Shown one piece after another: positions 1 to 8,241 of a DNA stretch of 64,000 bases. Made by a program: the position numbers and the translations under genes. Position 1 is the stretch's first letter. Every line of letters begins with the position of its first letter. The notes below the pieces were generated by a model. It searched no databases, had not been told where the DNA came from, and saw nothing but the letters and a program-made list of their open reading frames with translations. The DNA lies in assembly GCA_963802095.1 (NCBI GenBank), contig CAWDHI010000003.1, positions 62,001 through 126,000 on the forward strand, written 5' to 3'. This DNA comes from CAVVEQ01 sp963802095. Lineage in GTDB: Bacteria > Chloroflexota > Anaerolineae > Anaerolineales > Anaerolineaceae.

Positions 1-2
1 AA

Positions 3-335
3 GCGTATCTCTACCGCATCGCACACAACTGGATCACTGATCATTACCGATGCCCAACCCTGCCTGTTCAGGAAACCGATGAGGATGATCTCCCATCCCG
101 GGACCCCCCGCCAGAATTCATTCTCACCGGACATGATGAGCAGCAGCGGCTACGGAGAGCGCTGCTAAGGTTGACACCGGACCAGAGACAGGTAATCATG
201 CTGCGCTTTATCGAAGGGTGGGAGGTAGAAGAAGTGGCTGCAACCCTGGGGAAACCGCATGGAGCAGTTAAATCCCTTCAGCACCGCGGGTTGGCCGCGT
301 TGAAGAAAATGCTCAAGCACCAGGAGGAAGAATGA
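3..335 (+). CDS. ECF-type RNA polymerase sigma factor, 3' part
   Basis: The first 111 codons of the window read as the C-terminal part of a sigma-70 family (ECF-like) sigma factor; the 5' end lies outside. The visible protein starts with a region 2-like segment (AYLYRIAHNWITDHYR), followed by an acidic linker and a complete sigma region 4 helix-turn-helix (LTPDQRQVIMLRFIEGWEVE, then AATLGKPHGAVKSLQHRGL). Region 4 binds the -35 element in this family. The stop overlaps the start of the next gene (ATGA at 332-335), so the two are translationally coupled, as is usual for a sigma factor and its membrane-bound partner. The identity of region 4 is clear; which promoters it serves cannot be seen. 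Confidence 0.9.
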   Translation, partial: AYLYRIAHNWITDHYRCPTLPVQETDEDDLPSRDPPPEFILTGHDEQQRLRRALLRLTPDQRQVIMLRFIEGWEVEEVAATLGKPHGAVKSLQHRGLAALKKMLKHQEEE

Positions 336-1276
336 AACCCGAGGAAATACCCATAGATCCTAACCTTGAAAAGGCGTTTCAAGGTTTCAAAGAGGTCAAG
401 CCGAGGGATGAACTAAACGCACGCCAAGCGCGGTCGCAATATCTTAACCAAATCACAGCCTTGCGCGAGTCCGTATCTCCTGTGGGGAAAAACCGTCATA
501 AAAGGTGGAACCAAATCCCGCTGTTTAGACGAAAGGAGAAATTCTCAATGGCAGCAACTATCACAACCATTATCCTCGTGATGACCCTTGTTCTTGGAGG
601 TACGGGTGGGAGCGTGTATGCAGCCCAGTCCAGTCTGCCGGATGATACCCTGTATCCGTTGAAATTATTCGCTGAGAATATGCAGGAGGCTTTCACATCC
701 AATACTGGCGCTGAAATGGAGCTCCAACTCCAGTTTGCCAACCGCCGAATGGAGGAGATCGCCGCAATGAACGGCGAGGGGAAAGCGCCCCCGGAGGCAG
801 TAGTGGAACAGCTGCGTATAAGACTGGATAATGCTCTGCGGTTGGCCTCATCCATGGATGAGGAGAATATCACACCAGCGTTATTACGAATCAGGGAGCA
901 ATTGCGTATCCAGGAACAAGCCCTCCTTCAATTGTCTGGGGACGAGACAAAAACCCCACTGCTCCTGCGCACACGCGAAATGCTCCAGGAACAAATCCGC
1001 TTGGTGGATTCCGGACTGGAACAACCTGTGAAGTTACAGCAACAGCTCCGTGAACAGGAGCGTATCAATCTGACCACACCAGTGGAAACTGAACAGCCAA
1101 CCTTCCAAGCCACCGAAGAAAAACCCGGTTTTGGGCCTGGCTCAAATACTAATTCTCCCTGCACAACCACATGCACCCCACCCTGCGCCTGGACCTGTAC
1201 GCCTAATGCCAGCAATGGACCTGGTCCATTTGGCACACCATCGCCTGGTGGAAACGGACAGGGAGGGAAACCTTAG
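332..1276 (+). CDS. DUF5667 domain membrane protein, probable sigma-factor partner
   Basis: A 314-residue protein coupled by a 4-base overlap to the sigma-factor gene. Residues 1-70 are charged and cytoplasmic-looking. One membrane helix lies near residues 73-96 (ATITTIILVMTLVLGGTGG), followed by the DUF5667 signature (YAAQSSLPDDTLYPLKLFAE) and a long helical region with the ELQLQFANRRMEEIAAM pattern typical of that family. The last 60 residues are rich in Pro, Gly, Thr and Cys and are probably extracytoplasmic and disordered. Operon position and topology fit an anti-sigma or sigma-regulating role, but no recognised anti-sigma zinc motif is visible, so that role is inferred. A strong terminator follows. 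Confidence 0.75.
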   Translation: MKPEEIPIDPNLEKAFQGFKEVKPRDELNARQARSQYLNQITALRESVSPVGKNRHKRWNQIPLFRRKEKFSMAATITTIILVMTLVLGGTGGSVYAAQSSLPDDTLYPLKLFAENMQEAFTSNTGAEMELQLQFANRRMEEIAAMNGEGKAPPEAVVEQLRIRLDNALRLASSMDEENITPALLRIREQLRIQEQALLQLSGDETKTPLLLRTREMLQEQIRLVDSGLEQPVKLQQQLREQERINLTTPVETEQPTFQATEEKPGFGPGSNTNSPCTTTCTPPCAWTCTPNASNGPGPFGTPSPGGNGQGGKP

Positions 1277-1305
1277 GCTTTGTAGACCGGGTTTCTATCA
1301 TGCGT

Positions 1306-1337
1306 CAGCAGCGATTCTTGAATCGCTGCTGTTTTTT
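1306..1337 (+). terminator. Rho-independent terminator after the sigma factor/DUF5667 operon
   Basis: Perfect 12-bp stem CAGCAGCGATTC / GAATCGCTGCTG with a 2-base loop (effectively four bases after end opening), followed directly by six T residues at 1332-1337. Confidence 0.9.
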
Positions 1338-1356
1338 AATATAATTCCTAACCATC

Positions 1357-1893
1357 TTATAGACTTTGGGATTCTAACTCCAGATATTCAACGCATTTTC
1401 TGAGACAGATATTTACATCGCAACTGGTATCAACGACAATATGATCAGGAACGATCTGTTCCTTCTCGGCTTTAAGGGTTTGGTAGAGCTCAGGGGTGCG
1501 GTTCTCCGCGGGATGTTCTCCGGATTTTTGATCCTCCTGCAACCTACAAAGGGCTAATTCCTCCGGGCAGACACATTCGATAACCCTGAAATCTGCTTTG
1601 TGTTCCTTTGCAAACAATTCCACTCGATCCACCTGGTATCGGTGGGTGAAGGTGCGGCCGTCGAGAATGACATGCCTGCCGCGGTTTAGATTGTATTCTG
1701 CTGCCTTCAGGAGCAGCTCGAAGATATAGTCGTCCTGCGCGCGGGTGTATTCGACCTTGTCCGGCGGGATAAGCCCTGCGCGAAGCTTATCCTTATCCAG
1801 CACAACCGCGGGCAGGGCATCCACCAAAGCCGCAGCCAGGGTGGATTTTCCCGTCCCGGGCAGTCCGGCCATTGCGATAAGCAGGGGTGTCAT
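1357..1893 (-). CDS. AAA/P-loop kinase of the zeta-toxin/gluconate-kinase type
   Basis: A 178-residue P-loop protein. Walker A is GLPGTGKST at residues 10-18. It is followed by LDKDKLRAGL, and by VILDGRTFTHRYQVDR near residues 75-90, the pattern of small ATP-dependent kinases that phosphorylate a sugar, nucleotide or RNA end. The C-terminal half contains a lid-like charged stretch and DHIVVDTS. The start ATG overlaps the stop of the upstream VOC gene by 4 bases (1890-1893), so the two form an operon. The substrate cannot be deduced. Similar proteins are usually annotated AAA family ATPase or predicted kinase. Confidence 0.7.
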   Translation of the reverse strand: MTPLLIAMAGLPGTGKSTLAAALVDALPAVVLDKDKLRAGLIPPDKVEYTRAQDDYIFELLLKAAEYNLNRGRHVILDGRTFTHRYQVDRVELFAKEHKADFRVIECVCPEELALCRLQEDQKSGEHPAENRTPELYQTLKAEKEQIVPDHIVVDTSCDVNICLRKCVEYLELESQSL

Positions 1894-2285
1894 GGGGCGG
1901 CGTTGATCTCCACCCGGTTGCCGTCGGGATCGAGTACCACGGCCTCGTAGTAACCATCCCCGGTGCGGCGGGGGCCATCCACCAGTGGGTAGCCTTCGCT
2001 CGCCAGGATCGCAGCAAGCCGGTCAACCTCCGGCTCCGAGCCAACCGCCAGGGAGAGGTGGGTGTAACCGCTGACCTGTTCCCCTGGGGCGAGCGGCGAG
2101 GCAGGGATATCCCTGCGCTGCATGATCTCAATACTTGCGCCGTCATCGAAATACAGAAAATATGAGGCGTATCCCTTGGCAGGGTTTTCGTATTTCTCCC
2201 CGCAACGGGCGGAGAAGTGCCGGGTGTAGAAATCCCGCAGGCGTTCCAAATCGGGGGTCCAGATGGCGATGTGGTGTATGCGCAT
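1890..2285 (-). CDS. VOC (glyoxalase/bleomycin resistance) family protein
   Basis: A 131-residue single-domain VOC protein. It begins MRIHHIAIWTPDLERLRDFY, the first beta-alpha unit with a candidate metal-binding His, and ends with VVLDPDGNRVEINAAP, where Glu of the RVEI segment is the usual last metal ligand. THLSLAVGS near the middle supplies the second-half His. Family members are metalloenzymes (glyoxalase I, dioxygenases) or ligand-binding resistance proteins. The length is standard and the protein would act as a dimer. The gene is coupled to the downstream P-loop kinase gene. The substrate is unknown. Confidence 0.8.
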   Translation of the reverse strand: MRIHHIAIWTPDLERLRDFYTRHFSARCGEKYENPAKGYASYFLYFDDGASIEIMQRRDIPASPLAPGEQVSGYTHLSLAVGSEPEVDRLAAILASEGYPLVDGPRRTGDGYYEAVVLDPDGNRVEINAAP

Positions 2286-2374
2286 GGGGTTATTTTATCT
2301 CACGGAAGAGGGATTGCCCCACCCGCTGCCTCTATTATAAATTGGAGATATTTTATCTTTTTGGTTTTATCCTA

Positions 2375-2402
2375 TTGACTTTTTCATATAAAAGGCTAAA
2401 CT
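2375..2402 (+). promoter_or_regulatory. Candidate sigma-70 promoter for the DUF5684 gene
   Basis: TTGACT at 2375-2380, 16-base spacer, TAAACT at 2397-2402, in an AT-rich stretch 38 bases before the ATG at 2440. A purine-rich ribosome site (GGAGG) precedes the start. Confidence 0.45.
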
Positions 2403-2439
2403 ATTCTTATATTGCATTTCATATAAAAACGGAGGAAAA

Positions 2440-2832
2440 ATGAATTCGGATTACAGTTCTCTTTTGGGTCTTGGCGGAGGCCTCTTCGCGACCTGCTGTT
2501 GGTTCCTGGGTCTGCTTCTTGGCATCTTTGTCCTGGTTGCGCTCTGGAAAGTGTACGTTAAGGCGGGCAAGCCGGGCTGGGCTGCCATCATCCCGATCTA
2601 CAATATTCTTGTTCTGCTGGAGATCGTCGGCAAACCCTGGTGGTGGCTGCTGCTCATGTTTATCCCCTTTGTTAACGTTGTCATCATGATCATCGTTTAC
2701 ATTGAACTCGCTAAGGTCTTTGGCCACGGTGCTGGTTACGGGATTGGTCTTCTCCTGCTGCCCTATATCTTCATCGCCATGCTTGGCTTCGGCAGCTCGA
2801 AATACACGCCGCCCGCTGTCCCTGCATCCTGA
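2440..2832 (+). CDS. DUF5684 family small membrane protein
   Basis: A 130-residue integral membrane protein with three to four predicted helices. One is at residues 14-36 (LFATCCWFLGLLLGIFVLVA). Next come the conserved KVYVKAGKPGWAAIIPIYN motif that marks DUF5684-type proteins, and helices containing WWWLLLMFIPFVNVVIMIIV and GYGIGLLLLPYIFIAMLGF. The C terminus is a short Pro/Ala tail. Such proteins are often annotated near signal-peptidase genes, but no biochemical role is established. The gene is monocistronic, with its own promoter and terminator. Start ATG with GGAGG eight bases upstream. Confidence 0.75.
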   Translation: MNSDYSSLLGLGGGLFATCCWFLGLLLGIFVLVALWKVYVKAGKPGWAAIIPIYNILVLLEIVGKPWWWLLLMFIPFVNVVIMIIVYIELAKVFGHGAGYGIGLLLLPYIFIAMLGFGSSKYTPPAVPAS

Positions 2833-2850
2833 TCGTCCCTTTATTAACCT

Positions 2851-2884
2851 AACAGCCGGTTTCAAAACCGGCTGTTTATTTTAT
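2851..2884 (+). terminator. Rho-independent terminator after the DUF5684 gene
   Basis: AACAGCCGGTTT / AAACCGGCTGTT inverted repeat at 2851-2876, followed by TATTTTATT. Confidence 0.85.
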
Positions 2885-3011
2885 TGAAAGGTTATCCGTG
2901 GGAATGGTTTGGGAAAAAAAGAGCCTCGCGATTCATCCAGAAACGGTATAATTTTATTCGGATTATTTGAGCCGTAAGAATAAGCACTCAGGAAAAGAAA
3001 GGAGTTTTATC

Positions 3012-3572
3012 ATGATCGATCGAATTATTCGTGCCATCTCGTTCAAAACTGAAGTCTACCCGGAGGTTTCGAAGGATGTGGATTTTACCACCAGCGCATG
3101 GATCATTGTGGCGGTGACAGCCTTTGTTTCTCAATTTGGGGGGAGAGCCCTGCTCCTGCGAGTGAATTTCGTTGGTTACCTGCTTGCGCTCGTTGTTGGC
3201 AGCGCGCTCATGGTGGGCGCCTTCGCCCTGACAGTATTGGTGATCAAATGGCTGGCGGGCATGCTATATAAAGTGGAGCTGACCTTCGGGGAGCTTATGC
3301 GGCCACTCGGGTTGGCCTACGTTTTCCAGATCATTTCAGTGCTCGGGATCTTTGGTGCGCTTTCCCCCGCTCTGCTGTGCATTGTCGCCCCCATCACCCT
3401 GGTGGCTGCCATCGCCGGCTTCATTGCCTACCTTTTTGCACTCAAGGTGGTCACCAACCTTGGCTGGGGACAGATCGCCGTCCTGGTAATCGTCGCATGG
3501 GTCATCTTCCTGGTTATTGGCGGGATTATTGGAGCAATTTTTACGGTCCCTGCCGCACTGGCAGGTCTTTAG
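3012..3572 (+). CDS. Yip1-domain membrane protein
   Basis: A 186-residue membrane protein. ATG at 3012 is preferred over the in-frame TTG at 2967 because AAAGGAG lies at 2998-3004. The protein begins MIDRIIRAISFKTEVYPEVS, a short amphipathic N terminus, then has five hydrophobic segments: SAWIIVAVTAFVSQFGG, VGYLLALVVGSALMVGAFAL, the region around YVFQIISVLGIFGALS, a fourth ending AFIAYLFALKVV, and VIVAWVIFLVIGGIIGAIF. This topology and the GxxxxF-type helix spacing match bacterial Yip1/YIF1-like proteins, whose function is unknown. A TATAAT is present at 2947-2952 without a clear -35. It is followed by its own terminator. Confidence 0.65.
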   Translation: MIDRIIRAISFKTEVYPEVSKDVDFTTSAWIIVAVTAFVSQFGGRALLLRVNFVGYLLALVVGSALMVGAFALTVLVIKWLAGMLYKVELTFGELMRPLGLAYVFQIISVLGIFGALSPALLCIVAPITLVAAIAGFIAYLFALKVVTNLGWGQIAVLVIVAWVIFLVIGGIIGAIFTVPAALAGL

Positions 3573-3589
3573 GTAATATTTGGAAGTTG

Positions 3590-3615
3590 AGCGGCCAGAG
3601 ATGGCCGCTTTTTTA
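3590..3615 (+). terminator. Rho-independent terminator after the Yip1 gene
   Basis: AGCGGCCA / TGGCCGCT stem with GAGA loop at 3590-3609, followed by a run of T to 3614. Confidence 0.85.
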
Positions 3616-3619
3616 TTGC

Positions 3620-5461
3620 CTAAAGTGCCGCGGTCGCTTCAATCCCTCCCCCCAGGGCGATCTCGCGGGCCTTCTCCACATATTCCAGGCTCTGGTGGCG
3701 GAAATAGGTGTTATACAGCCCGGCGTAATGCCCGCTCCGCGTCAACAATCCATCGTGGCTGCCCTCTTCGATGATCCGCCCCTTCTCCATAACGATGATA
3801 CGGTCCGCACTCTTCACCGTGGAAAGTCGGTGGGCGATCAGGATGCTGGTGGTGCGCTCCAGGATCAGGTTGAGCGCTTGCTGGATCTGCCACTCTGTAA
3901 AGGGATCGATGCTGGCGGTGGCTTCATCCAGGACGAAGACCGCCGGCCTCTGCACCAGCACGCGCATGAGCGAGACGAGCTGCCGCTGCCCCATACTCAA
4001 GCGCGTTCCGCGTTCACCCACCTCTGTCTGCAGCCCCTCCGGCAGTGTTTCCAGCCACTCGCCGTTGCCGATCAGTTTGGCAAGATCTTCGATCTGCGCA
4101 TTCGAAGCCGCAGCATTAGCGTAGCGGATGTTATCCAGCACCGTACCCGAAAACAGGAAGGGAAGCTGCGAGACGATCCCCAAATTTGGGCGGTAGCGCG
4201 AAAGGTCAAAACTGCGGATATCCTTTCCGTCTATCCGGATCGAGCCGCCCTGGAACTCGTAGAAGCGCTCGATCAATTTCGCTACCGAGGATTTCCCCGC
4301 CCCGGTATGCCCCACCAGGGCCACCGTCTCGCCGGGCTGGATGTGCAGGTCAAAATCCTCCAGCACACCCTCGTTTTCTTTGTAATAGAAACAGACTCGG
4401 TCAAAATCGATCCGCCCCTTCAGCCTGCCGGGGTCAGCGCTGCCAGTCTGAACCACGGCTGGCTCAGCGTCGATCAGGGCGAAGACGCGCTCGGAAGCCG
4501 AGAGCCCGTTCTGGATGGATGACCAGAAGGAGGATATGTTCATGATCGGGAACATGAAGCGGTCGAGGCTGAGAATAAAGAGATACCACGCCCCTGCGGT
4601 GACAATGCCCTGCTCCACGGTCAGCCCTCCGGCATAGACCATCAGCGCGGTGGCCAGCCCGGCAACCGCATTGAGCACCGGAAACACCCAGTTGAGGGTG
4701 AACCCGCGCTTCCAGTTCACCCGGTAGGAGGTCTGGTTGGCCTCGTTGAAGGTCTCGAAGATACTCTGCTCCTGGCGGAAATTCTTTGCCACCGCGATGC
4801 CGCTGACCGTCTCCTTGATGGTGGCGTTGACATTGGCGATGGCGCGCATGCCCTGCTGGGTCACCCGCCGGGCGATCTTGCGGAAGAGGATGCCAAAGAT
4901 GAAAAGCAGCGGCAGGAAAGCCAGAATGATGAGGGTCAGCTTCCAGTCGATGCGCCATAGGATCACCCCCAGCACCACAGCCTCGATCACCTGCGATGCC
5001 ACGTCGGTAATGATGGTAACCAGCTGCCCAAAATCCTGCGTATCCGATGTGATGCGCGAGACGATCCTGCCGGAGGAATAATCATCGTAGAACGAAAGAT
5101 CGTGCCCCACCGCGGATTCGAACGCGTCCGTCGCAAGTTTGAGCAGCACCCCTGCGATCGCCACGGTCACCTGCCTCCGGGCGACCCAATTGGCCAACCA
5201 GATGAACACTCCCAACAGAAAGCCGAGCCCCGCCACCAGGAAAATGTTCTGCAGGCTCGGGTCCTGGCGCACCATGTCAGTTCCCCAAGAGATGATCACC
5301 ACCGAGGAGGCACTGGCAAGTGAAATGAGGATGGTGAAGACGCCTACAACCAGCATTCGCCCGCGCTGCGGGCGGAAATACCCGAAGATGCGGCGCAGCA
5401 GGTCGCGGTCGCGGTATTTGCGGTCGTAGGCTTCGGCATCCAGTCCTTCGAAGAATCCCAT
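3620..5461 (-). CDS. ABC exporter half-transporter (permease-ATPase), catalytic-site subunit
   Basis: A 613-residue half-transporter. An N-terminal type IV exporter membrane domain (residues about 35-320, six helices) precedes an ATPase domain with Walker A GHTGAGKSS near residue 385, Q-loop, ABC signature LSMGQ near 490, Walker B FVLDEA near 509 with the catalytic Glu intact, and H-loop IAHRLST. The signature deviates from LSGGQ. The partner gene immediately upstream (7-base gap) has the complementary defect, so the two should form a heterodimer with one active and one degenerate ATP site, as known for TM287/288 and BmrCD exporters. Substrate unknown; lipids or drugs are usual for this class. 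Confidence 0.9.
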   Translation of the reverse strand: MGFFEGLDAEAYDRKYRDRDLLRRIFGYFRPQRGRMLVVGVFTILISLASASSVVIISWGTDMVRQDPSLQNIFLVAGLGFLLGVFIWLANWVARRQVTVAIAGVLLKLATDAFESAVGHDLSFYDDYSSGRIVSRITSDTQDFGQLVTIITDVASQVIEAVVLGVILWRIDWKLTLIILAFLPLLFIFGILFRKIARRVTQQGMRAIANVNATIKETVSGIAVAKNFRQEQSIFETFNEANQTSYRVNWKRGFTLNWVFPVLNAVAGLATALMVYAGGLTVEQGIVTAGAWYLFILSLDRFMFPIMNISSFWSSIQNGLSASERVFALIDAEPAVVQTGSADPGRLKGRIDFDRVCFYYKENEGVLEDFDLHIQPGETVALVGHTGAGKSSVAKLIERFYEFQGGSIRIDGKDIRSFDLSRYRPNLGIVSQLPFLFSGTVLDNIRYANAAASNAQIEDLAKLIGNGEWLETLPEGLQTEVGERGTRLSMGQRQLVSLMRVLVQRPAVFVLDEATASIDPFTEWQIQQALNLILERTTSILIAHRLSTVKSADRIIVMEKGRIIEEGSHDGLLTRSGHYAGLYNTYFRHQSLEYVEKAREIALGGGIEATAAL

Positions 5462-5468
5462 ATCCCGC

Positions 5469-7220
5469 CTACCCCTTGAATATCCGCCGGTAGGATTCCG
5501 AGCTCAGCATCAGTTCGGCGTGCGTGCCACATGCAGTGAGCCGCCCCTTGCCCATCACCAGGATAAGGTCCGCCCAACGGATCTGGGAGAGCCTGTGGGT
5601 GATGATGAAGGTGGTTCGCCCCTGGGCGGCGGCAAAGATCGCGCGTTGGATGCGGTCTTCGGTGGCGCTATCGATGGCGCTGGTGGAATCATCCAGGATA
5701 AGCACGCGCGGGTCGGTGAGGAAGGCGCGCGCCAGCGCCAGCCTCTGCCGCTGACCGCCGGAAAGCGTCACCCCGCGCTCGCCGATGACGGTCTGGTAGC
5801 CTTCCGAGAATTCGCGGATGAATTCATCTGCCTGGGCTGCTTCTGCTGCGGCGTGCACCTCAGCCTCGGTGGCTCCTGGTTTACCGAAGGCGATATTTTC
5901 TGCGATACTGCGCGAAAAGAGGAACACGTCCTGCTCGATGATCGAGATCTGCCTTCTGAGGGCTTCCAGGTTCCAACCGCGCACATCCATGCCATCCACA
6001 AGCACCTGCCCGTCAGAAACATCGTAAGTGCGGTTGATCAGCTTAGCCAGGGTGGTCTTGCTGGAACCGGTCTGCCCGACAATGGCCACCGTCTGCCCCG
6101 GCTGGATGCGGAAGGAGACATTCTCCAGAGAAGGCCCCCCGGATTCATAATGGAAGGTCACATTGCGGAATTCAACGGTGCCACGCATGGCGCCGTTGAG
6201 CCCGGCCAGGTTCTGATCCAGGTTGTTCTCGCGGTTCATAAGCTCCAAAATCCGCCGCGCCCCGGCGAGGCCGCTCGCGATCATCGAATACGCCCACAGC
6301 GAAACGAAGGTGGGAAAATCCAGCATCAGCAGCAAGCCGAAGAACCCGATCACCTGGCCCATGTTCAGGGTGCCATCGCGGTAAAGCAGCAGCGCCTGGA
6401 AAAGCCCCGCGGCAAAGGCAAGCGAGAGCAACAGCAGCGGCAGAAAGCGGGCTTCCACCTTGCCCTGGCGGATCGCAGCCGCGGCATAGCGCCCGGCTTT
6501 CACCTTGAAGCGGGCAATCTCGTTGGCTTCCTGCGCCGCACCTTTCACTGTCTCAATTCCATCCAGAGCCTCGGAAAGCTGGGTGTTCATTTCGCCAAAG
6601 CTGCCGCGCACCTCGTCGGTGATGGGACCGAGCGTGTGCAGGTACTCCCACAGGGAAAGGAAGTAGAAGATGATGAAAAGCACCGGCACCAGAACCAGCT
6701 GAGGCGCGTAACGCGGTGCCAGGATGAGCGGCATGATCAGGAAGGCGAAGGAGCCGATCACCTGCGAAAGCCCGGGGCTGAAGAGGAAGTTCACCTGGCG
6801 AACATCGTTGGTGGCGCGCGCCATGGTGTCCCCCAGCGGCTGCAGGTTGTGGAAGGTCATGCTCTTGCCCAACAGGTTGATGTACAGCTCCTCGCGGATA
6901 TTTCGCTCGGTGCGCTGGGCGGTGAGCTCAAAGCCGGCATTGCGCACAAGCTGCAGCCCGCTGCGCACCACCTGGGTGATGGCAATGACCGCAGCTATTT
7001 GCGCCAGGATGTTGAGATCCACCTCCGGAGCGGTGATGACATTGTAGGCCTGGCCGATGAGGATGGGGGTGACAGCCATAAGCACGGCGTTACCGAAAGC
7101 TGCCAGCACCGCCACCAGGATCAAATACCAGTTCTGCCGGGAATGCGAAAAAATCCAGCGCAATGGGTTGCGCCGGTTGGTGGTGAATCGATTTGGAAGG
7201 ATGAACTCCTGAATGGACAT
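5469..7220 (-). CDS. ABC exporter half-transporter, degenerate-site subunit
   Basis: A 583-residue half-transporter, first gene of a two-gene operon. Six membrane helices fill residues about 30-310. The ATPase domain has Walker A GQTGSSKTT near residue 385, where the third Gly of GxxGxGK is Ser; a canonical LSGGQ signature near 485; Walker B LILDDS near 508 with Asp in place of the catalytic Glu; and the H-loop ITHRLSQ. Together with the LSMGQ signature of the downstream subunit this makes one composite site degenerate on both faces, the rule for heterodimeric exporters. The long antisense reading frame over this gene is a shadow caused by high G+C. Confidence 0.9.
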   Translation of the reverse strand: MSIQEFILPNRFTTNRRNPLRWIFSHSRQNWYLILVAVLAAFGNAVLMAVTPILIGQAYNVITAPEVDLNILAQIAAVIAITQVVRSGLQLVRNAGFELTAQRTERNIREELYINLLGKSMTFHNLQPLGDTMARATNDVRQVNFLFSPGLSQVIGSFAFLIMPLILAPRYAPQLVLVPVLFIIFYFLSLWEYLHTLGPITDEVRGSFGEMNTQLSEALDGIETVKGAAQEANEIARFKVKAGRYAAAAIRQGKVEARFLPLLLLSLAFAAGLFQALLLYRDGTLNMGQVIGFFGLLLMLDFPTFVSLWAYSMIASGLAGARRILELMNRENNLDQNLAGLNGAMRGTVEFRNVTFHYESGGPSLENVSFRIQPGQTVAIVGQTGSSKTTLAKLINRTYDVSDGQVLVDGMDVRGWNLEALRRQISIIEQDVFLFSRSIAENIAFGKPGATEAEVHAAAEAAQADEFIREFSEGYQTVIGERGVTLSGGQRQRLALARAFLTDPRVLILDDSTSAIDSATEDRIQRAIFAAAQGRTTFIITHRLSQIRWADLILVMGKGRLTACGTHAELMLSSESYRRIFKG

Positions 7221-7339
7221 TCGCTAACCCCGCCCAATTGTAGCATTGAATCCAATCGCCCTTTCACCGCCCCGGCTTTGGCAGGAGGATAGATTGTTAT
7301 AATCTGCATAATCTCCAAATCCTCACGAAAAGGATCCCG

Positions 7340-8197
7340 ATGAATCTGTCACCCCAAAACTCACTCCGCGTTGGCTGCGTGCACCTGGCTACACCCAACC
7401 TCACCGAGCAAGTGAGGTTCTTTACCTTTTCGCTGGGATTGAAGGTGATCAGCCAGGAAGAGGTGATAATCCGCCTGGGCGCGGGGACGGAACCACTGAT
7501 CAGCCTGGAGTGGGACCCCGCCGCCTTTCACGAAGAGGGTACAACTGGTCTTTATCATGTGGCAATCCGGCTTCCGAGCCGCATGGAGTTAGCCCGTTTG
7601 GTTGCCCACCTGGCAGAGAGCGGAAGCGATTTTGTGGGAGTGGCTGACCACGGGGTGAGCGAATCCTTTTACCTAACCGATTACGATGGCAACGGCTTGG
7701 AGCTCTACGCCGACCGGCCTGCCACGGATTGGCCGCGGGATTCGCTGGGCGGATTGAAGATGGGAACCAACCCGCTGGATATCGATAACTTGATCAGCGA
7801 GATCAGCGCCGATACCCCCGCCTGGGCTGGTATCGATCCAGACACAGATATCGGCCATGTGCACCTGACGGTCAACAACCTGAAAGCCGCAACGGAGTTC
7901 TATACGAAAGTGATCGGCATGGAGGAGACACAGCGGCTTCCCTCCGGAGCTGTGTTCTTATCCAGCGATGGATATCATCACCAGGTTGCGGTCAATAACT
8001 GGCTGGGTGAGAATGCCCCCATCCGGACGGAAGGAGCACAAGGCATGCGCTGGTTCGAGTTGATCCTGACGGAAGGGACGGCGCTGGAGGGGATTCGTGT
8101 GCGTGCTGAGGATGCGGGGGGGCAGGTGGAGGAAAAGCCTGGCGGTCTGCTGCTTCACGACGCGGCTGGGAACGGGGTGCTGGTGAGGGATCAATAA
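7340..8197 (+). CDS. Two-domain VOC protein, CatE-like extradiol dioxygenase family
   Basis: A 285-residue protein with two VOC modules. Module one is residues 8-125 (GCVHLATPNLTEQVRFFTF; YHVAIRLPS; FYLTDYDGNGLELYADRP). Module two begins IGHVHLTVNNLKAATEFYTK near residue 172 and contains YHHQVAVNNW. This two-module layout, the NGLELYADRP motif and the length match the CatE/YfiE-like group, often named catechol-2,3-dioxygenase, which uses Fe(II) bound by His-His-Glu. His, His and Glu are all present in module one. The real substrate is uncertain. TATAAT lies at 7298-7303 without a convincing -35; an AAAAGGAT ribosome site precedes the ATG. Confidence 0.8.
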   Translation: MNLSPQNSLRVGCVHLATPNLTEQVRFFTFSLGLKVISQEEVIIRLGAGTEPLISLEWDPAAFHEEGTTGLYHVAIRLPSRMELARLVAHLAESGSDFVGVADHGVSESFYLTDYDGNGLELYADRPATDWPRDSLGGLKMGTNPLDIDNLISEISADTPAWAGIDPDTDIGHVHLTVNNLKAATEFYTKVIGMEETQRLPSGAVFLSSDGYHHQVAVNNWLGENAPIRTEGAQGMRWFELILTEGTALEGIRVRAEDAGGQVEEKPGGLLLHDAAGNGVLVRDQ

Positions 8198-8241
8198 ACA
8201 ATCCTTTGCCGGGCTACATCCCCAACAAAACTCTGTCATTC

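Noticed and set aside
3377..4522. A 381-codon plus-strand frame crossing the Yip1 gene, its terminator and the ABC exporter.
   Set aside because: It spans two real genes and a terminator, and its translation is low-complexity and unlike any family.
5520..7292. A 590-codon open frame on the plus strand over the ABC exporter gene.
   Set aside because: It is antisense to a clear ABC half-transporter, has no recognisable domain and its composition is that expected from the complement of a G+C-rich gene.
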